A stretch of 34,706 nucleotides of DNA from Tannerella sp. oral taxon 808 (GTDB lineage Bacteria; Bacteroidota; Bacteroidia; Bacteroidales; Tannerellaceae). The DNA lies in NCBI GenBank assembly GCA_002890585.1, contig MIQB01000018.1, positions 1 to 34,706 of the forward strand, given 5' to 3'. Of this stretch, positions 14,026 through 21,299 are shown one piece after another. Numbering within the stretch: the first letter of the stretch is position 1; every line of letters starts with the position of its first letter. The notes beneath the pieces were generated by a model that made no database searches, was not told the origin of the DNA, and was given only the letters and a program-made list of their open reading frames with translations. A program made the translations under genes and the position numbers.

Positions 14026-16137
14026 ATGGAAAAAATAAAACGAAGTGTCCGTTGGTTCGGACTGTTGATGCTCATTGCAGCATCCGTACAGGCACAGATC
14101 CTGACGCCAGTGAAGTGGAAAATCAATCTGGAAGACTCCGAAGAGGCTGAAAAGAATTTGACCTTCACGGCAACCATCAATCGGGGATGGCACGTCTACG
14201 ACATGAACCTGCCCAAGGGCGGGCCAATCTCGACCTCTATCAAATATGAAAAGCTGAAAGGCGCCGAGTTAGTGGGCAAACCCACAGCCTCGGTGAAGCC
14301 GACCGTGACACGCGACGAGGCGTCGTATCCCGGCATTGAGTTGCGGTGGTATTCTGGGACGGTCACGTTCACACAGAAGATCCGCGTCACCGATCCGAAG
14401 GCATTTAAGTTGGTCGGCGAAGTGGAGTTCATGGCTTGCAACGACGAGTCGTGCCTGCCGCCCGAGACGGAGTCGTTCGCCTTCGACCGCAAGCATGTGA
14501 AGCGCACCAAGCAGGCGGCCGAACCCACCGGCGACACAGGCATCACAGACGATGCCGATGCGGACAACGCGGACGTGACAACGGATGATTCCTCGACCGA
14601 CGCCTCGCAGACGAATGACCTCGTCAGGACGCCACACGGCGCCTCGCAATCGACCACACCGAAGGGCATGCTGACGGATCGCCCCGAATGGTGGACGCCA
14701 GTCATCGACGACATGAAGTCCTTTGGCGACGCGACCATCGCAGCCGCAGACACCTCGTGGATCTACATCTTCTTGGCTGGCTTCCTGGGTGGACTCATCG
14801 CGCTGCTGACGCCCTGCGTGTGGCCGATGATTCCGATGACGGTCAGCTTCTTTCTCAAGCGCAGCAAAACGCGCCGCAAAGCCATCGGCGATGCGCTGAT
14901 CTATGGCGGCTCGATCATTATTATATACGTAGCCATGGGGCTGCTCATCACGGGGCTTTTCGGTGCCAGCGCGCTGAATGACCTGTCGACGAATGCTGTG
15001 TTCAACATCATCTTCTTTGCGTTGTTGGTGCTGTTCGCTGTGTCGTTCTTCGGGGCGTTCGAGTTGGTGCTGCCCTCATCGTGGACGAATCGCATGGACA
15101 GCAAGGCCGACACCACATCGGGCATCCTAAGCATCTTCTTTATGGCTTTCACACTGGTGCTCGTGTCGTTCTCGTGCACGGGTCCGATCATCGGCACACT
15201 GCTCGTGGAGGCAGCGTCGCAGGGTAAGACCGTAGGGCCGGCCATCGGCATGTTCGGCTTCGCGCTGGCACTGGCCATCCCCTTTGCGCTGTTTGCCGTC
15301 TTCCCCAACATGCTGCAAAACATGCCCAAGTCGGGCGGTTGGCTGAACTCGGTGAAGGTGGTGCTCGGTTTCTTGGAGTTGGCTTTGGCGTTGAAGTTCC
15401 TCTCCGTAGCTGATCTGGCTTACGGTTGGCGGCTGCTCGATCGTGAGGTGTTCATCGTGCTGTGGATCGTCATCTTCGCCCTGCTCGGGTTCTATCTGTT
15501 GGGCAAGATCCGCTTCAGTCACGACAGCGAGCTGCGCCACGTCTCTGTGCCGCGGCTCTTCATGGCCATCGTCTCGCTGGCCTTCGCGGTCTACATGGTT
15601 CCCGGCCTCTGGGGTGCGCCGCTGAAGGCTGTCAGCGCCTTCGCTCCGCCGCTCTATACGCAGGATTTCAATCTGTATAAAGACGAGGTGCACGCCGTCT
15701 TCGAGGATTACGAGGCGGGTATGACTTACGCTCGCCGTGTGAAGAAGCCTGTGCTGATCGACTTCTCGGGTTATGGCTGCGTGAACTGTCGGAAGATGGA
15801 GGCGGCCGTATGGACCGATGCGCGCGTGAAGAAGTTGCTCGAAGAGAAATACGTCTTAATCACGCTTATGGTGGACGATAAGACGAAGCTCCCCGCTCCG
15901 CTCACCATCACGGAGAATGAGAAGGAACGCCGACTGAAAACGATCGGTGACAAGTGGAGCTACCTGCAACGATCGAAGTTCGGCGCCAATGCACAACCCT
16001 TCTACGTGATCCTCGACAATGAGGGGCGGCCACTCGCTCCGTCGTACGCCTTCGACGAAGACCCTGCGAAGTATGTCCGCTTCCTTGAGGGTGGCTTGAC
16101 GCGATATAAACAGCAGAGAGAAACGAATAACGAATAA
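14026..16137 (+). CDS. dsbD: Thiol:disulfide interchange protein DsbD
   Basis: This 703-residue protein has all three DsbD modules and passes electrons from cytosolic thioredoxin to periplasmic thiol proteins. Residues 1-24 are a signal peptide (ending SVQAQ). The periplasmic alpha domain carries the Cys138/Cys143 pair (ACNDESC). An Asp/Thr/Ser-rich linker (about 165-215) is low complexity. The membrane domain has Cys264 (LTPCVWPM) and Cys384 (SFSCTGPI), the buried redox pair. The C-terminal thioredoxin-like domain has Cys585 and Cys588 (GCVNCRK). The last residues (RETNNE) and the stop are written by the start of the repeat element at 16143, suggesting the element settled at the gene's end. 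It follows ahpC, but with its own promoter. Confidence 0.95.
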   Translation: MEKIKRSVRWFGLLMLIAASVQAQILTPVKWKINLEDSEEAEKNLTFTATINRGWHVYDMNLPKGGPISTSIKYEKLKGAELVGKPTASVKPTVTRDEASYPGIELRWYSGTVTFTQKIRVTDPKAFKLVGEVEFMACNDESCLPPETESFAFDRKHVKRTKQAAEPTGDTGITDDADADNADVTTDDSSTDASQTNDLVRTPHGASQSTTPKGMLTDRPEWWTPVIDDMKSFGDATIAAADTSWIYIFLAGFLGGLIALLTPCVWPMIPMTVSFFLKRSKTRRKAIGDALIYGGSIIIIYVAMGLLITGLFGASALNDLSTNAVFNIIFFALLVLFAVSFFGAFELVLPSSWTNRMDSKADTTSGILSIFFMAFTLVLVSFSCTGPIIGTLLVEAASQGKTVGPAIGMFGFALALAIPFALFAVFPNMLQNMPKSGGWLNSVKVVLGFLELALALKFLSVADLAYGWRLLDREVFIVLWIVIFALLGFYLLGKIRFSHDSELRHVSVPRLFMAIVSLAFAVYMVPGLWGAPLKAVSAFAPPLYTQDFNLYKDEVHAVFEDYEAGMTYARRVKKPVLIDFSGYGCVNCRKMEAAVWTDARVKKLLEEKYVLITLMVDDKTKLPAPLTITENEKERRLKTIGDKWSYLQRSKFGANAQPFYVILDNEGRPLAPSYAFDEDPAKYVRFLEGGLTRYKQQRETNNE

Positions 16138-16142
16138 TGAAC

Positions 16143-16222
16143 AGCTAAAAACGAACAACGAAAAATGGCCGGGTACACGCCACCAACCCCATCAGGTACC
16201 CGGTCGTTTTTCGTTTTTAGCT
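16143..16222. repeat. AGCTAAAAACG dispersed inverted-repeat element, copy B
   Basis: The left arm (16143-16176) starts AGCTAAAAACGAACAACG and ends CCGGGTAC. The right arm (16196-16222) reads GTACCCGGTCG...TTTTTAGCT. The arms pair with a few bulges, and the outer ends and GGGTACACGC interior match copy A at 518-670. It lies between dsbD and mazG and may terminate dsbD transcription. Its arms are shorter and less perfect than in copy A. Confidence 0.7.
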
Positions 16223-16250
16223 TATTAGATTTTCAATTGACACACACATC

Positions 16251-17036
16251 ATGCATACGAAAGAAGAAAAGATGGAGGCCTTCGGGCGGTTGCTCGACAT
16301 CATGAACGACCTACGCGAGAAATGCCCGTGGGATCGGGTGCAGACGCGCGAGAGCCTCCGCACAAACACCATCGAAGAGACTTATGAACTGAGCGAGGCC
16401 ATCCTCAAGGATCTGCCTATGGAGATCAAGAAGGAGCTGGGAGACTTGCTGCTGCACATTGTCTTCTACGCCAAGATCGGTGAGGAGCGTGGCGAGTATG
16501 ACATCAAGGACGTCTGCGATGCGCTCTGCGATAAGCTGATCTATCGCCACCCGCACGTCTACGGCACAACACAAGTGGATGGCACACGCCGCGTGGAGCA
16601 AAACTGGGAGCAGCTGAAGCTGAAGGAGAAGGATGGCAACCGCACGGTGCTCAACGGTGTGCCGGCCTCACTACCCACACTCATCAAGGCATACCGCATG
16701 CAGGACAAGGCGCGCAACGTAGGCTTCGACTGGGAACGCCGCGAGCAGGTGTGGGATAAGGTCGGCGAGGAGCTGGGCGAGCTGCGCGCTGAGCTGGATC
16801 GCGCTGACGCCGATGCCTCCGAGGCGGAGATGGGCGACTTCCTCTTCAGTGTCATCAATGCTGCGCGCCTCTACGGAATCAATCCGGACAATGCGCTGGA
16901 GCGTACGAATGCCAAGTTTCGCCGTCGCTTCGACTACCTTGAGGCGCAGACCATCCGCCGCGGACGCTCGCTCAAGGACATGACGCTGGCTGAGATGGAC
17001 GCCATTTGGGACGAAGCGAAGCAAAAGGGATTGTAA
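16251..17036 (+). CDS. mazG: Nucleoside triphosphate pyrophosphohydrolase MazG
   Basis: This 261-residue protein has two tandem MazG domains. It hydrolyses NTPs and dNTPs to monophosphates plus PPi in the cytosol, clearing damaged or non-canonical nucleotides. The first domain shows CPWDRVQTRESL, the metal-binding IEETYE (Glu42, Glu43, Glu46) and KKELGDLLLH (Glu62, Asp65). The second shows EELGELRAELD and EMGDFLFSVINAAR. The length equals E. coli MazG. The RDD-protein gene begins 17 bp after the stop, so the two are probably co-transcribed. This is the house-cleaning enzyme and not the MazF/MazE module, although a toxin-antitoxin pair happens to lie downstream. Confidence 0.95.
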   Translation: MHTKEEKMEAFGRLLDIMNDLREKCPWDRVQTRESLRTNTIEETYELSEAILKDLPMEIKKELGDLLLHIVFYAKIGEERGEYDIKDVCDALCDKLIYRHPHVYGTTQVDGTRRVEQNWEQLKLKEKDGNRTVLNGVPASLPTLIKAYRMQDKARNVGFDWERREQVWDKVGEELGELRAELDRADADASEAEMGDFLFSVINAARLYGINPDNALERTNAKFRRRFDYLEAQTIRRGRSLKDMTLAEMDAIWDEAKQKGL

Positions 17037-17053
17037 ACTATACCACCAACGTC

Positions 17054-17791
17054 ATGGCTGATTCTACCATCATTACCGGTCAATATGTGCAGATAGAGCA
17101 GACGCCGGCCAGCCTCGGGGCGCGTGTCTTGGGGCGCCTCATCGATATGCTGCTGATGGGGGCTTACTGCGGCGCCATAATTGGCGTGTGGGCGCTTTAC
17201 AGGCGCATGAATAGCGACCCGAGCGAGATAGAGGTGGTGCTTATGCTCACCGTCTGCCTGCTGCCGATCATGGGGTATTCCTTCCTGTGGGAGACGTTCT
17301 ACAATGGGCAGACGCCGGGCAAGCGACTGCTTGGCACACGCGTGGTGATGAAGGATGGCAGCCGGCCTTCGGTGGGGGCATACCTGCTGCGGTGGCTCTT
17401 GCTACTCATCGACTTGCAGACGTCGTATGTCGGGCTGCTTTGCATCGCCCTGACGAAGAACAATCAGCGGTTGGGCGATCTGGCGGCGGGGACGATCGTT
17501 ATTAAGGAGAAGGATTTCAAGAAGATCCATGTCACCTTAGATGAGTTCAGCCATTTAGACCGTGAGTATCGCCCCATCTTCCCGCAGGCTGAACGGCTCT
17601 CGCTGGCACAGGTGGACTTGATCACCCGGACGCTCTCGGGGGGGGATCGGCGGACGCGCCCGAGCCGCATCAGTGAACTGGCGGGGCAGGTGCGTAGCTA
17701 CCTGCATATCGAAGCGGCTACTCCGGACGAGATGTTGCTCCGCACCCTTGTGCGCGATTATCAGTATTACGCCTTGGAAAGCGTGATCTGA
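17054..17791 (+). CDS. RDD family membrane protein
   Basis: This 245-residue protein starts at ATG 17054, 17 bp after the mazG stop; an upstream in-frame Met would overlap mazG. The RDD signature is present: LGARVLGRLIDMLLMG with the Arg and Asp in the first membrane helix, then an NGQTPGKRLLGTRVV loop and a second hydrophobic pair (about 110-145). The C-terminal ~80 residues are soluble and charged. RDD proteins are small inner-membrane proteins of largely unknown function, some implicated in ion or osmolyte transport. Nothing here narrows the role beyond membrane location and co-transcription with mazG. Confidence 0.88.
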   Translation: MADSTIITGQYVQIEQTPASLGARVLGRLIDMLLMGAYCGAIIGVWALYRRMNSDPSEIEVVLMLTVCLLPIMGYSFLWETFYNGQTPGKRLLGTRVVMKDGSRPSVGAYLLRWLLLLIDLQTSYVGLLCIALTKNNQRLGDLAAGTIVIKEKDFKKIHVTLDEFSHLDREYRPIFPQAERLSLAQVDLITRTLSGGDRRTRPSRISELAGQVRSYLHIEAATPDEMLLRTLVRDYQYYALESVI

Positions 17792-17806
17792 ACGAATAGT
17801 ATCAGA

Positions 17807-17823
17807 GGGGGGGAACTCCCCCC
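17807..17823 (+). terminator. G/C hairpin after the RDD gene
   Basis: GGGGGGG pairs with CCCCCC around AACT. There is no T-run, so termination activity is doubtful. It separates mazG-RDD from the toxin-antitoxin pair. Confidence 0.3.
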
Positions 17824-17853
17824 ATCATCATTCATCATAAACCCATCACACCT

Positions 17854-18111
17854 ATGGAAACGACGAAAAGGAGAAAACAGGTCACGCTTCGCATCACTGA
17901 GGAGCTCCGTGAACGCCTGAACCAAGAGGCGCGGAAGGAGCACCGAAGCGTGAACAACCTCGTGGAGGGCATCCTGCTGGACGCCATGTATTATGAACCG
18001 AACGAGGAGACGATCGAGGCGATCGAAGAGGCACGCGCCGGACGATATGCTGGGACGATCGATGCAAGCAGTTTCGCAGCCTTTATGAAATCAATTAATG
18101 AGATAGAATGA
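17854..18111 (+). CDS. Ribbon-helix-helix antitoxin of a YafQ-type module
   Basis: This is an 85-residue protein. Residues 8-45 (KQVTLRITEELRERL then an NNLVEGILLDAM helix) fit an Arc-type ribbon-helix-helix DNA-binding fold. The acidic C-terminal half (about 48-85) would wrap the toxin. Its TGA overlaps the toxin ATG as ATGA, the classic coupled antitoxin-toxin order. Antitoxins of this type usually repress their own promoter; no clear operator palindrome was found in the short upstream gap. It is not obviously DinJ itself, only the same fold class. Confidence 0.82.
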   Translation: METTKRRKQVTLRITEELRERLNQEARKEHRSVNNLVEGILLDAMYYEPNEETIEAIEEARAGRYAGTIDASSFAAFMKSINEIE

Positions 18112-18383
18112 AGAAGCTGCGCTTTAGTACGAAAGCCCGAAAGGACTTGAAGAGATACAGGAATCAGCCCGAAAGGATGCGGCGCTTATTTGCCGTAATC
18201 GACATACTGCTAAAAGATGAAAGGCTGCCCGAGGCATTCAAGATGCACGGGTTATCTGGGCGTTACACCGGATGCTTGGAGTGCCATGTAGAAAACGACT
18301 TTCTGCTGATATGGAGGGATGAAGAAGAGAATTGCCTATACGTTCTCCGTGTGGGTACCCATTCCGAACTATTCGGATCCTGA
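18108..18383 (+). CDS. yafQ: YafQ-family toxin, ribosome-dependent mRNA endonuclease
   Basis: This 91-residue RelE/ParE-superfamily protein keeps the residues important in E. coli YafQ at matching spacing: His47 (KMHGLSG), His60 and Asp64 (ECHVEND), Trp69, His85 (VGTHSELF) and Phe89. The conserved TGCLECHVENDFLLIW strand marks the YafQ subfamily. E. coli YafQ cleaves mRNA within the ribosome at in-frame lysine codons, so a similar growth-arrest role is expected. It is basic at the N-terminus and full length, with no damage. It is coupled to the antitoxin by a 4-nt overlap and followed by a terminator at 18405. Confidence 0.9.
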   Translation: MKKLRFSTKARKDLKRYRNQPERMRRLFAVIDILLKDERLPEAFKMHGLSGRYTGCLECHVENDFLLIWRDEEENCLYVLRVGTHSELFGS

Positions 18384-18404
18384 CCCCCTCCCCCCTACCC
18401 CATT

Positions 18405-18442
18405 AAAAAAGCCCCACCTTCAAACACAGGCAGGGCTTTTTG
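18405..18442. terminator. Bidirectional rho-independent terminator
   Basis: AAAAAGCCC pairs with GGGCTTTTT, with A- and T-runs on the two sides. It lies between the plus-strand toxin gene and the minus-strand GH5 gene, so it can end both. Confidence 0.88.
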
Positions 18443-18459
18443 GTTTTTATCGCCACACG

Positions 18460-18490
18460 GTTAGGGGGGCGTATGCGTGTGCGCCCCTAC
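18460..18490. repeat. GTAGGGGCG-family hairpin at the GH5 stop
   Basis: GTTAGGGGGGCG pairs with GCGCCCCTAC. The stop codon of the GH5 gene (TAG on the minus strand, 18487-18489) is formed by the GTAG end of this repeat. Confidence 0.65.
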
Positions 18491-19638
18491 TTATTCCGTT
18501 GCAGGGCTTGGCGGATCACTTTGCCGCGTTCCGTTTCCCCTTGTGCGGGTTGTGCGGCGGGGTCGCCTTTGTATCGGAAGGTGCTGCGGCCTTCGGGGTG
18601 CTCCAGGCTCCAGCCGTCCCACTCGCGGAAGGCGTGGTAGCACCAGGGCCATTTGCGGGCCTCGAAGAGCGATACGACATCCGTCAGCCAGCGCACGGCC
18701 GACGCGGTGGGAGCCCAACGAACGACGCTGAACTCGCCCACGAAGATGGGTACGTTGTATCGCCGCTGGAATTCATCGACGATTTGCAGCTCGCGCTCCA
18801 GCGCCGCCTTGTCCCACTGCCGCCCGTTGATCTTGTCGGGATATTCCACGCCGAGCGAGGCGACGGCCTCTTGGCGCGTGGCTTTGTTGACGCCCTGATG
18901 GGTGAAGGCGCCGGGCAGGTAGAAGTGGAGGCTGTACATGACCCGCTTGTCAGCCAGCGGCTTGAGGCCTCGGTAATTGTCGGGGCCGTTCCAGGGGCCA
19001 GGCTCGTAGATGATCCACACGTCGCGATCGATGGCGCGGATGGTGCGGACGATCTCGGGGGCCATGGCGCGCCACCGGTGGGGCACATGATCCGTGCCGC
19101 GCACCCACTCTGCGGGCTCGTTGTAGATGTCGTAGCCGTAGACGATCTCGTTGTAGGCCGGGTCTTTGAACCGTGTGGCGAGCGCCTTCCAGAAGCGGAT
19201 AAAATCTTCGCGCACCTGCGGATCGTTCCAGAAGGCGGGGTAGCCGGGGTCTTTGTAGGCATTCACGGGCGGCTCGTGCAGGTCGATCACCACCTTCATG
19301 CCGCGCTCTTTGGCCCACTTCAGGCGTTGGTCGATGCGATCTAAGTAGACCGGCAGGGCCTCCCAGATGTTGCGGTTCACCGACGAGGCGTACTTCACGG
19401 GGCAGACTTGCAGGCGGATGATGTTGGCGCCCCATGCGGCGGCGTCGCGGATGGTGCCCTCATTCACATCCTCCACGCGGGCCACCATGAAGCCGCGCAG
19501 GCGTGCCGGGCGGGCGGGCAGCTCGGGGTTGGGGGTTGGTTTAGGTTCGGGTTCGGGTGTGTCCTTCTTCCCGCATGCTGCCAGTGCGCCGAGGGTCAGC
19601 GCCAGGAGCATGAATTGTTTCATCATTCTCATTTTCAA
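18487..19638 (-). CDS. Glycoside hydrolase family 5 lipoprotein
   Basis: This 383-residue protein carries a lipoprotein signal (LTLGALAAC, Cys22), a Pro/Glu-rich linker and a GH5 TIM barrel from about residue 45. The acid/base Glu174 lies in YDIYNEPAEW and the nucleophile Glu302 in IFVGEFSVVRW; DLHEPP and SLHFYLPG are further GH5 landmarks. The retaining endo-glycosidase would act at the cell surface or in the periplasm; GH5 covers cellulases, mannanases and others, so the substrate is open. No SusC/SusD or other glycan genes lie nearby, so it is an isolated enzyme. The start may be 19638 or the later Met at 19623 (MKQFMLLALTL); both keep the signal. Confidence 0.88.
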   Translation of the reverse strand: MKMRMMKQFMLLALTLGALAACGKKDTPEPEPKPTPNPELPARPARLRGFMVARVEDVNEGTIRDAAAWGANIIRLQVCPVKYASSVNRNIWEALPVYLDRIDQRLKWAKERGMKVVIDLHEPPVNAYKDPGYPAFWNDPQVREDFIRFWKALATRFKDPAYNEIVYGYDIYNEPAEWVRGTDHVPHRWRAMAPEIVRTIRAIDRDVWIIYEPGPWNGPDNYRGLKPLADKRVMYSLHFYLPGAFTHQGVNKATRQEAVASLGVEYPDKINGRQWDKAALERELQIVDEFQRRYNVPIFVGEFSVVRWAPTASAVRWLTDVVSLFEARKWPWCYHAFREWDGWSLEHPEGRSTFRYKGDPAAQPAQGETERGKVIRQALQRNK

Positions 19639-19762
19639 TTGAGGTTAAGGGTTAATGATTCGCGGTCAAAACTCCCCAAAGCACGGGGGGGCAGACCGCC
19701 TTTTTCAGGATGAAAACGCATAGCGCGGGCGAAATGTTCGGACGGGGAGGGTGGCTGCACTA

Positions 19763-20146
19763 CGTTCCGAACGTATTGAGACTACGTTCCGAACCTATCC
19801 GCACTACGTTCCGAAGCCCCCATCGATACGTTCTGAAGTGGGGGGGAAATACGTTCCGAACCTATCTGCACCCTATTCCGAAATACCCATCGATACGTCC
19901 CGAACCTATCATCGACTATTTCCGAACCTATCGATGACCACCTCGGAACCTATCATCGACTATTTCCGAACCTATCATCGATACGTTCGGAACGTATCGA
20001 CACCCATTTCCGAACCTATCGACGACCGCCTCCGAACGTATCGATGACCACCTCGGAACTACTCGGTGGGTATTTCGGAACGTATCGTCGGGTATTTCGG
20101 AACTACTCGGCGAGTATTTCGGAACTACTCGGGGGGTATTTCGGTG
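19763..20146. repeat. 22-bp tandem array with a TTCSGAA palindromic core
   Basis: Eighteen TTCCGAA/TTCGGAA-type cores start at 19765, 19787, 19809, 19831, 19854, 19876 and then every 22 bp to 20140. Only one interval is 23 bp. Typical units read TTCCGAACCTATCGATGACC. The core is a palindrome around one base; the centre is C mostly on the left and G in the last five units. 19639-19762 and 20147-20231 hold no gene. The array lies between the hypothetical gene and the GH5 gene, both minus strand. Confidence 0.95.
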
Positions 20147-20231
20147 GAGGGTAAAAACAAGTTCGGAACCTATCCCACGGGGGGGGAAGGTTCCGAACGC
20201 AAAGTGTGTACATGAGCCATGTCTGCCTCTT

Positions 20232-20870
20232 CTATCCTTGAGTGCCGCCTGTGTCGGGCTTCTTGGGCGGCTCCGAGGGCAGCTGGATGTCGTCGCCACC
20301 GCTGCCGCCGCCTGTGTCAGGCTTCTTGGGCGGCTCTTCGGGCAGGTGGATGTCGTCGCCGCCGCCCGGTTTAGGCTTCTTGTTGCCCGGTTTCTTGTTC
20401 TTGTCCTCCGCCTTTTTGCCCCCACCGGGATAGTGCAGCTTCATGTCCTGATAGATCGTCGTCGTGCCCGGTTCGTTCTGCGAGGCCAAATATTTCACGT
20501 ACCGATAATAGCTCAGTGCTGCCTGCAGGTTGTCAAAGTCGAGCAGCGTCTTCGTGTCGCGCAGCTTTTCAGCCACCATCGACAGCTCTCGCAGCGGCGT
20601 TTCCAACTGTTCTCGCGCCGCATAATCACGGTCAAACTCGGCCTTGTCTATCGTCTGCGGCACCGTCTGCGGCGCCTTCTCCATGTAAAACTTCGCCTTG
20701 TCTACCAGCAACTTATTACGGTCGGCGATGCTGCCATACTGTCTGCGCTCCTCGGGCGTCAGGTTGACCACCTTGCCGCTAAGCACCGTGTTGAGCTGCT
20801 CAATGGCCCCAGTGATCTTCGTCAGCTCCTCGCTGGTGAATGAAACGGAAATCAAATTGTCTAATGCCAT
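20232..20870 (-). CDS. Conserved hypothetical protein with repeated acidic/Pro tail
   Basis: This is a 212-residue protein without a signal peptide. Residues 1-150 look all-helical (SFTSEELTKITGAIEQL, LTPEERRQYGSIADRNKLL, REQLETPLRELSMVAEKL) and recall a family I have seen widely in Bacteroidota without a named function. The tail (about 151-212) is low complexity: a Lys-rich GKKAEDKNKKPGNKKPK stretch, then two copies of GGDDIxLPxEPPKKPDTGG. The tail may bind a partner or be a spacer. A TACATTTG promoter box lies 70 bp upstream. The gene is isolated: divergent from nrdJ and followed by the 22-bp array. Confidence 0.75.
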   Translation of the reverse strand: MALDNLISVSFTSEELTKITGAIEQLNTVLSGKVVNLTPEERRQYGSIADRNKLLVDKAKFYMEKAPQTVPQTIDKAEFDRDYAAREQLETPLRELSMVAEKLRDTKTLLDFDNLQAALSYYRYVKYLASQNEPGTTTIYQDMKLHYPGGGKKAEDKNKKPGNKKPKPGGGDDIHLPEEPPKKPDTGGGSGGDDIQLPSEPPKKPDTGGTQG

Positions 20871-20939
20871 AGGTAATGTCCTTTCTTTTTTAATGGGTGA
20901 GATGATTATTTTGGGTTATAATGATGTACACATCGCCGG

Positions 20940-20947
20940 CAAATGTA
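20940..20947 (-). promoter_or_regulatory. -7 box for the hypothetical gene at 20232-20870
   Basis: The minus-strand sequence is TACATTTG, an exact TAnnTTTG match, 70 bp upstream of the start. A TTGG about 18 bp further upstream is a weak -33 candidate. Confidence 0.55.
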
Positions 20948-21217
20948 TGCCCATTCCTATCATTTCCAAGCGGGGAAGGCCTTTTCATGTATTCAGTATC
21001 GAGTCACTGCCCTCTTCGCCAAGTGATCAGAAGCGGGCAACAACCTGTTGAAAAGTCCTGCGCAGAATGTTTGGAATTATCGATTGTCTTATTTCCGAGT
21101 TACTCATTTCGGGCAACTTCGGGCTATGCACCACATTGCTTAATCATTTATTTACAGTGTGTTACCATTCCGTTTCGGACAACTCTCTCCCCTCCTACCC
21201 CCCTTCGGGTTACTTTT

Positions 21218-21253
21218 TTTGGAGAACATCGTATGCATAAAAATCTACTTTTG
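21218..21253 (+). promoter_or_regulatory. nrdJ promoter
   Basis: TACTTTTG (21246-21253) matches TAnnTTTG and lies 47 bp upstream of the nrdJ ATG. TTTG at 21218-21221 could be the -33 element, although its 24-bp spacer is long. The rest of the divergent gap (20948-21217) shows no gene and no convincing cobalamin-riboswitch B12 box. Confidence 0.6.
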
Positions 21254-21299
21254 CGTCGCAAAACGAATCAAGAATCAAACCACATACACATTATATGAT

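Noticed and set aside
16251..17036. MazEF-type toxin-antitoxin member
   Set aside because: The gene is the MazG pyrophosphohydrolase with two MazG domains; no mazE or mazF is adjacent.
19763..20146. Iteron-type plasmid replication origin
   Set aside because: 22-bp units fit iterons, but there is no rep or par gene and the neighbours are chromosomal housekeeping genes.
20948..21299. Cobalamin riboswitch upstream of nrdJ
   Set aside because: Expected for a B12 enzyme, but no B12-box-like GCCACTG with matching secondary structure was found; only a loosely similar TCACTGCC.
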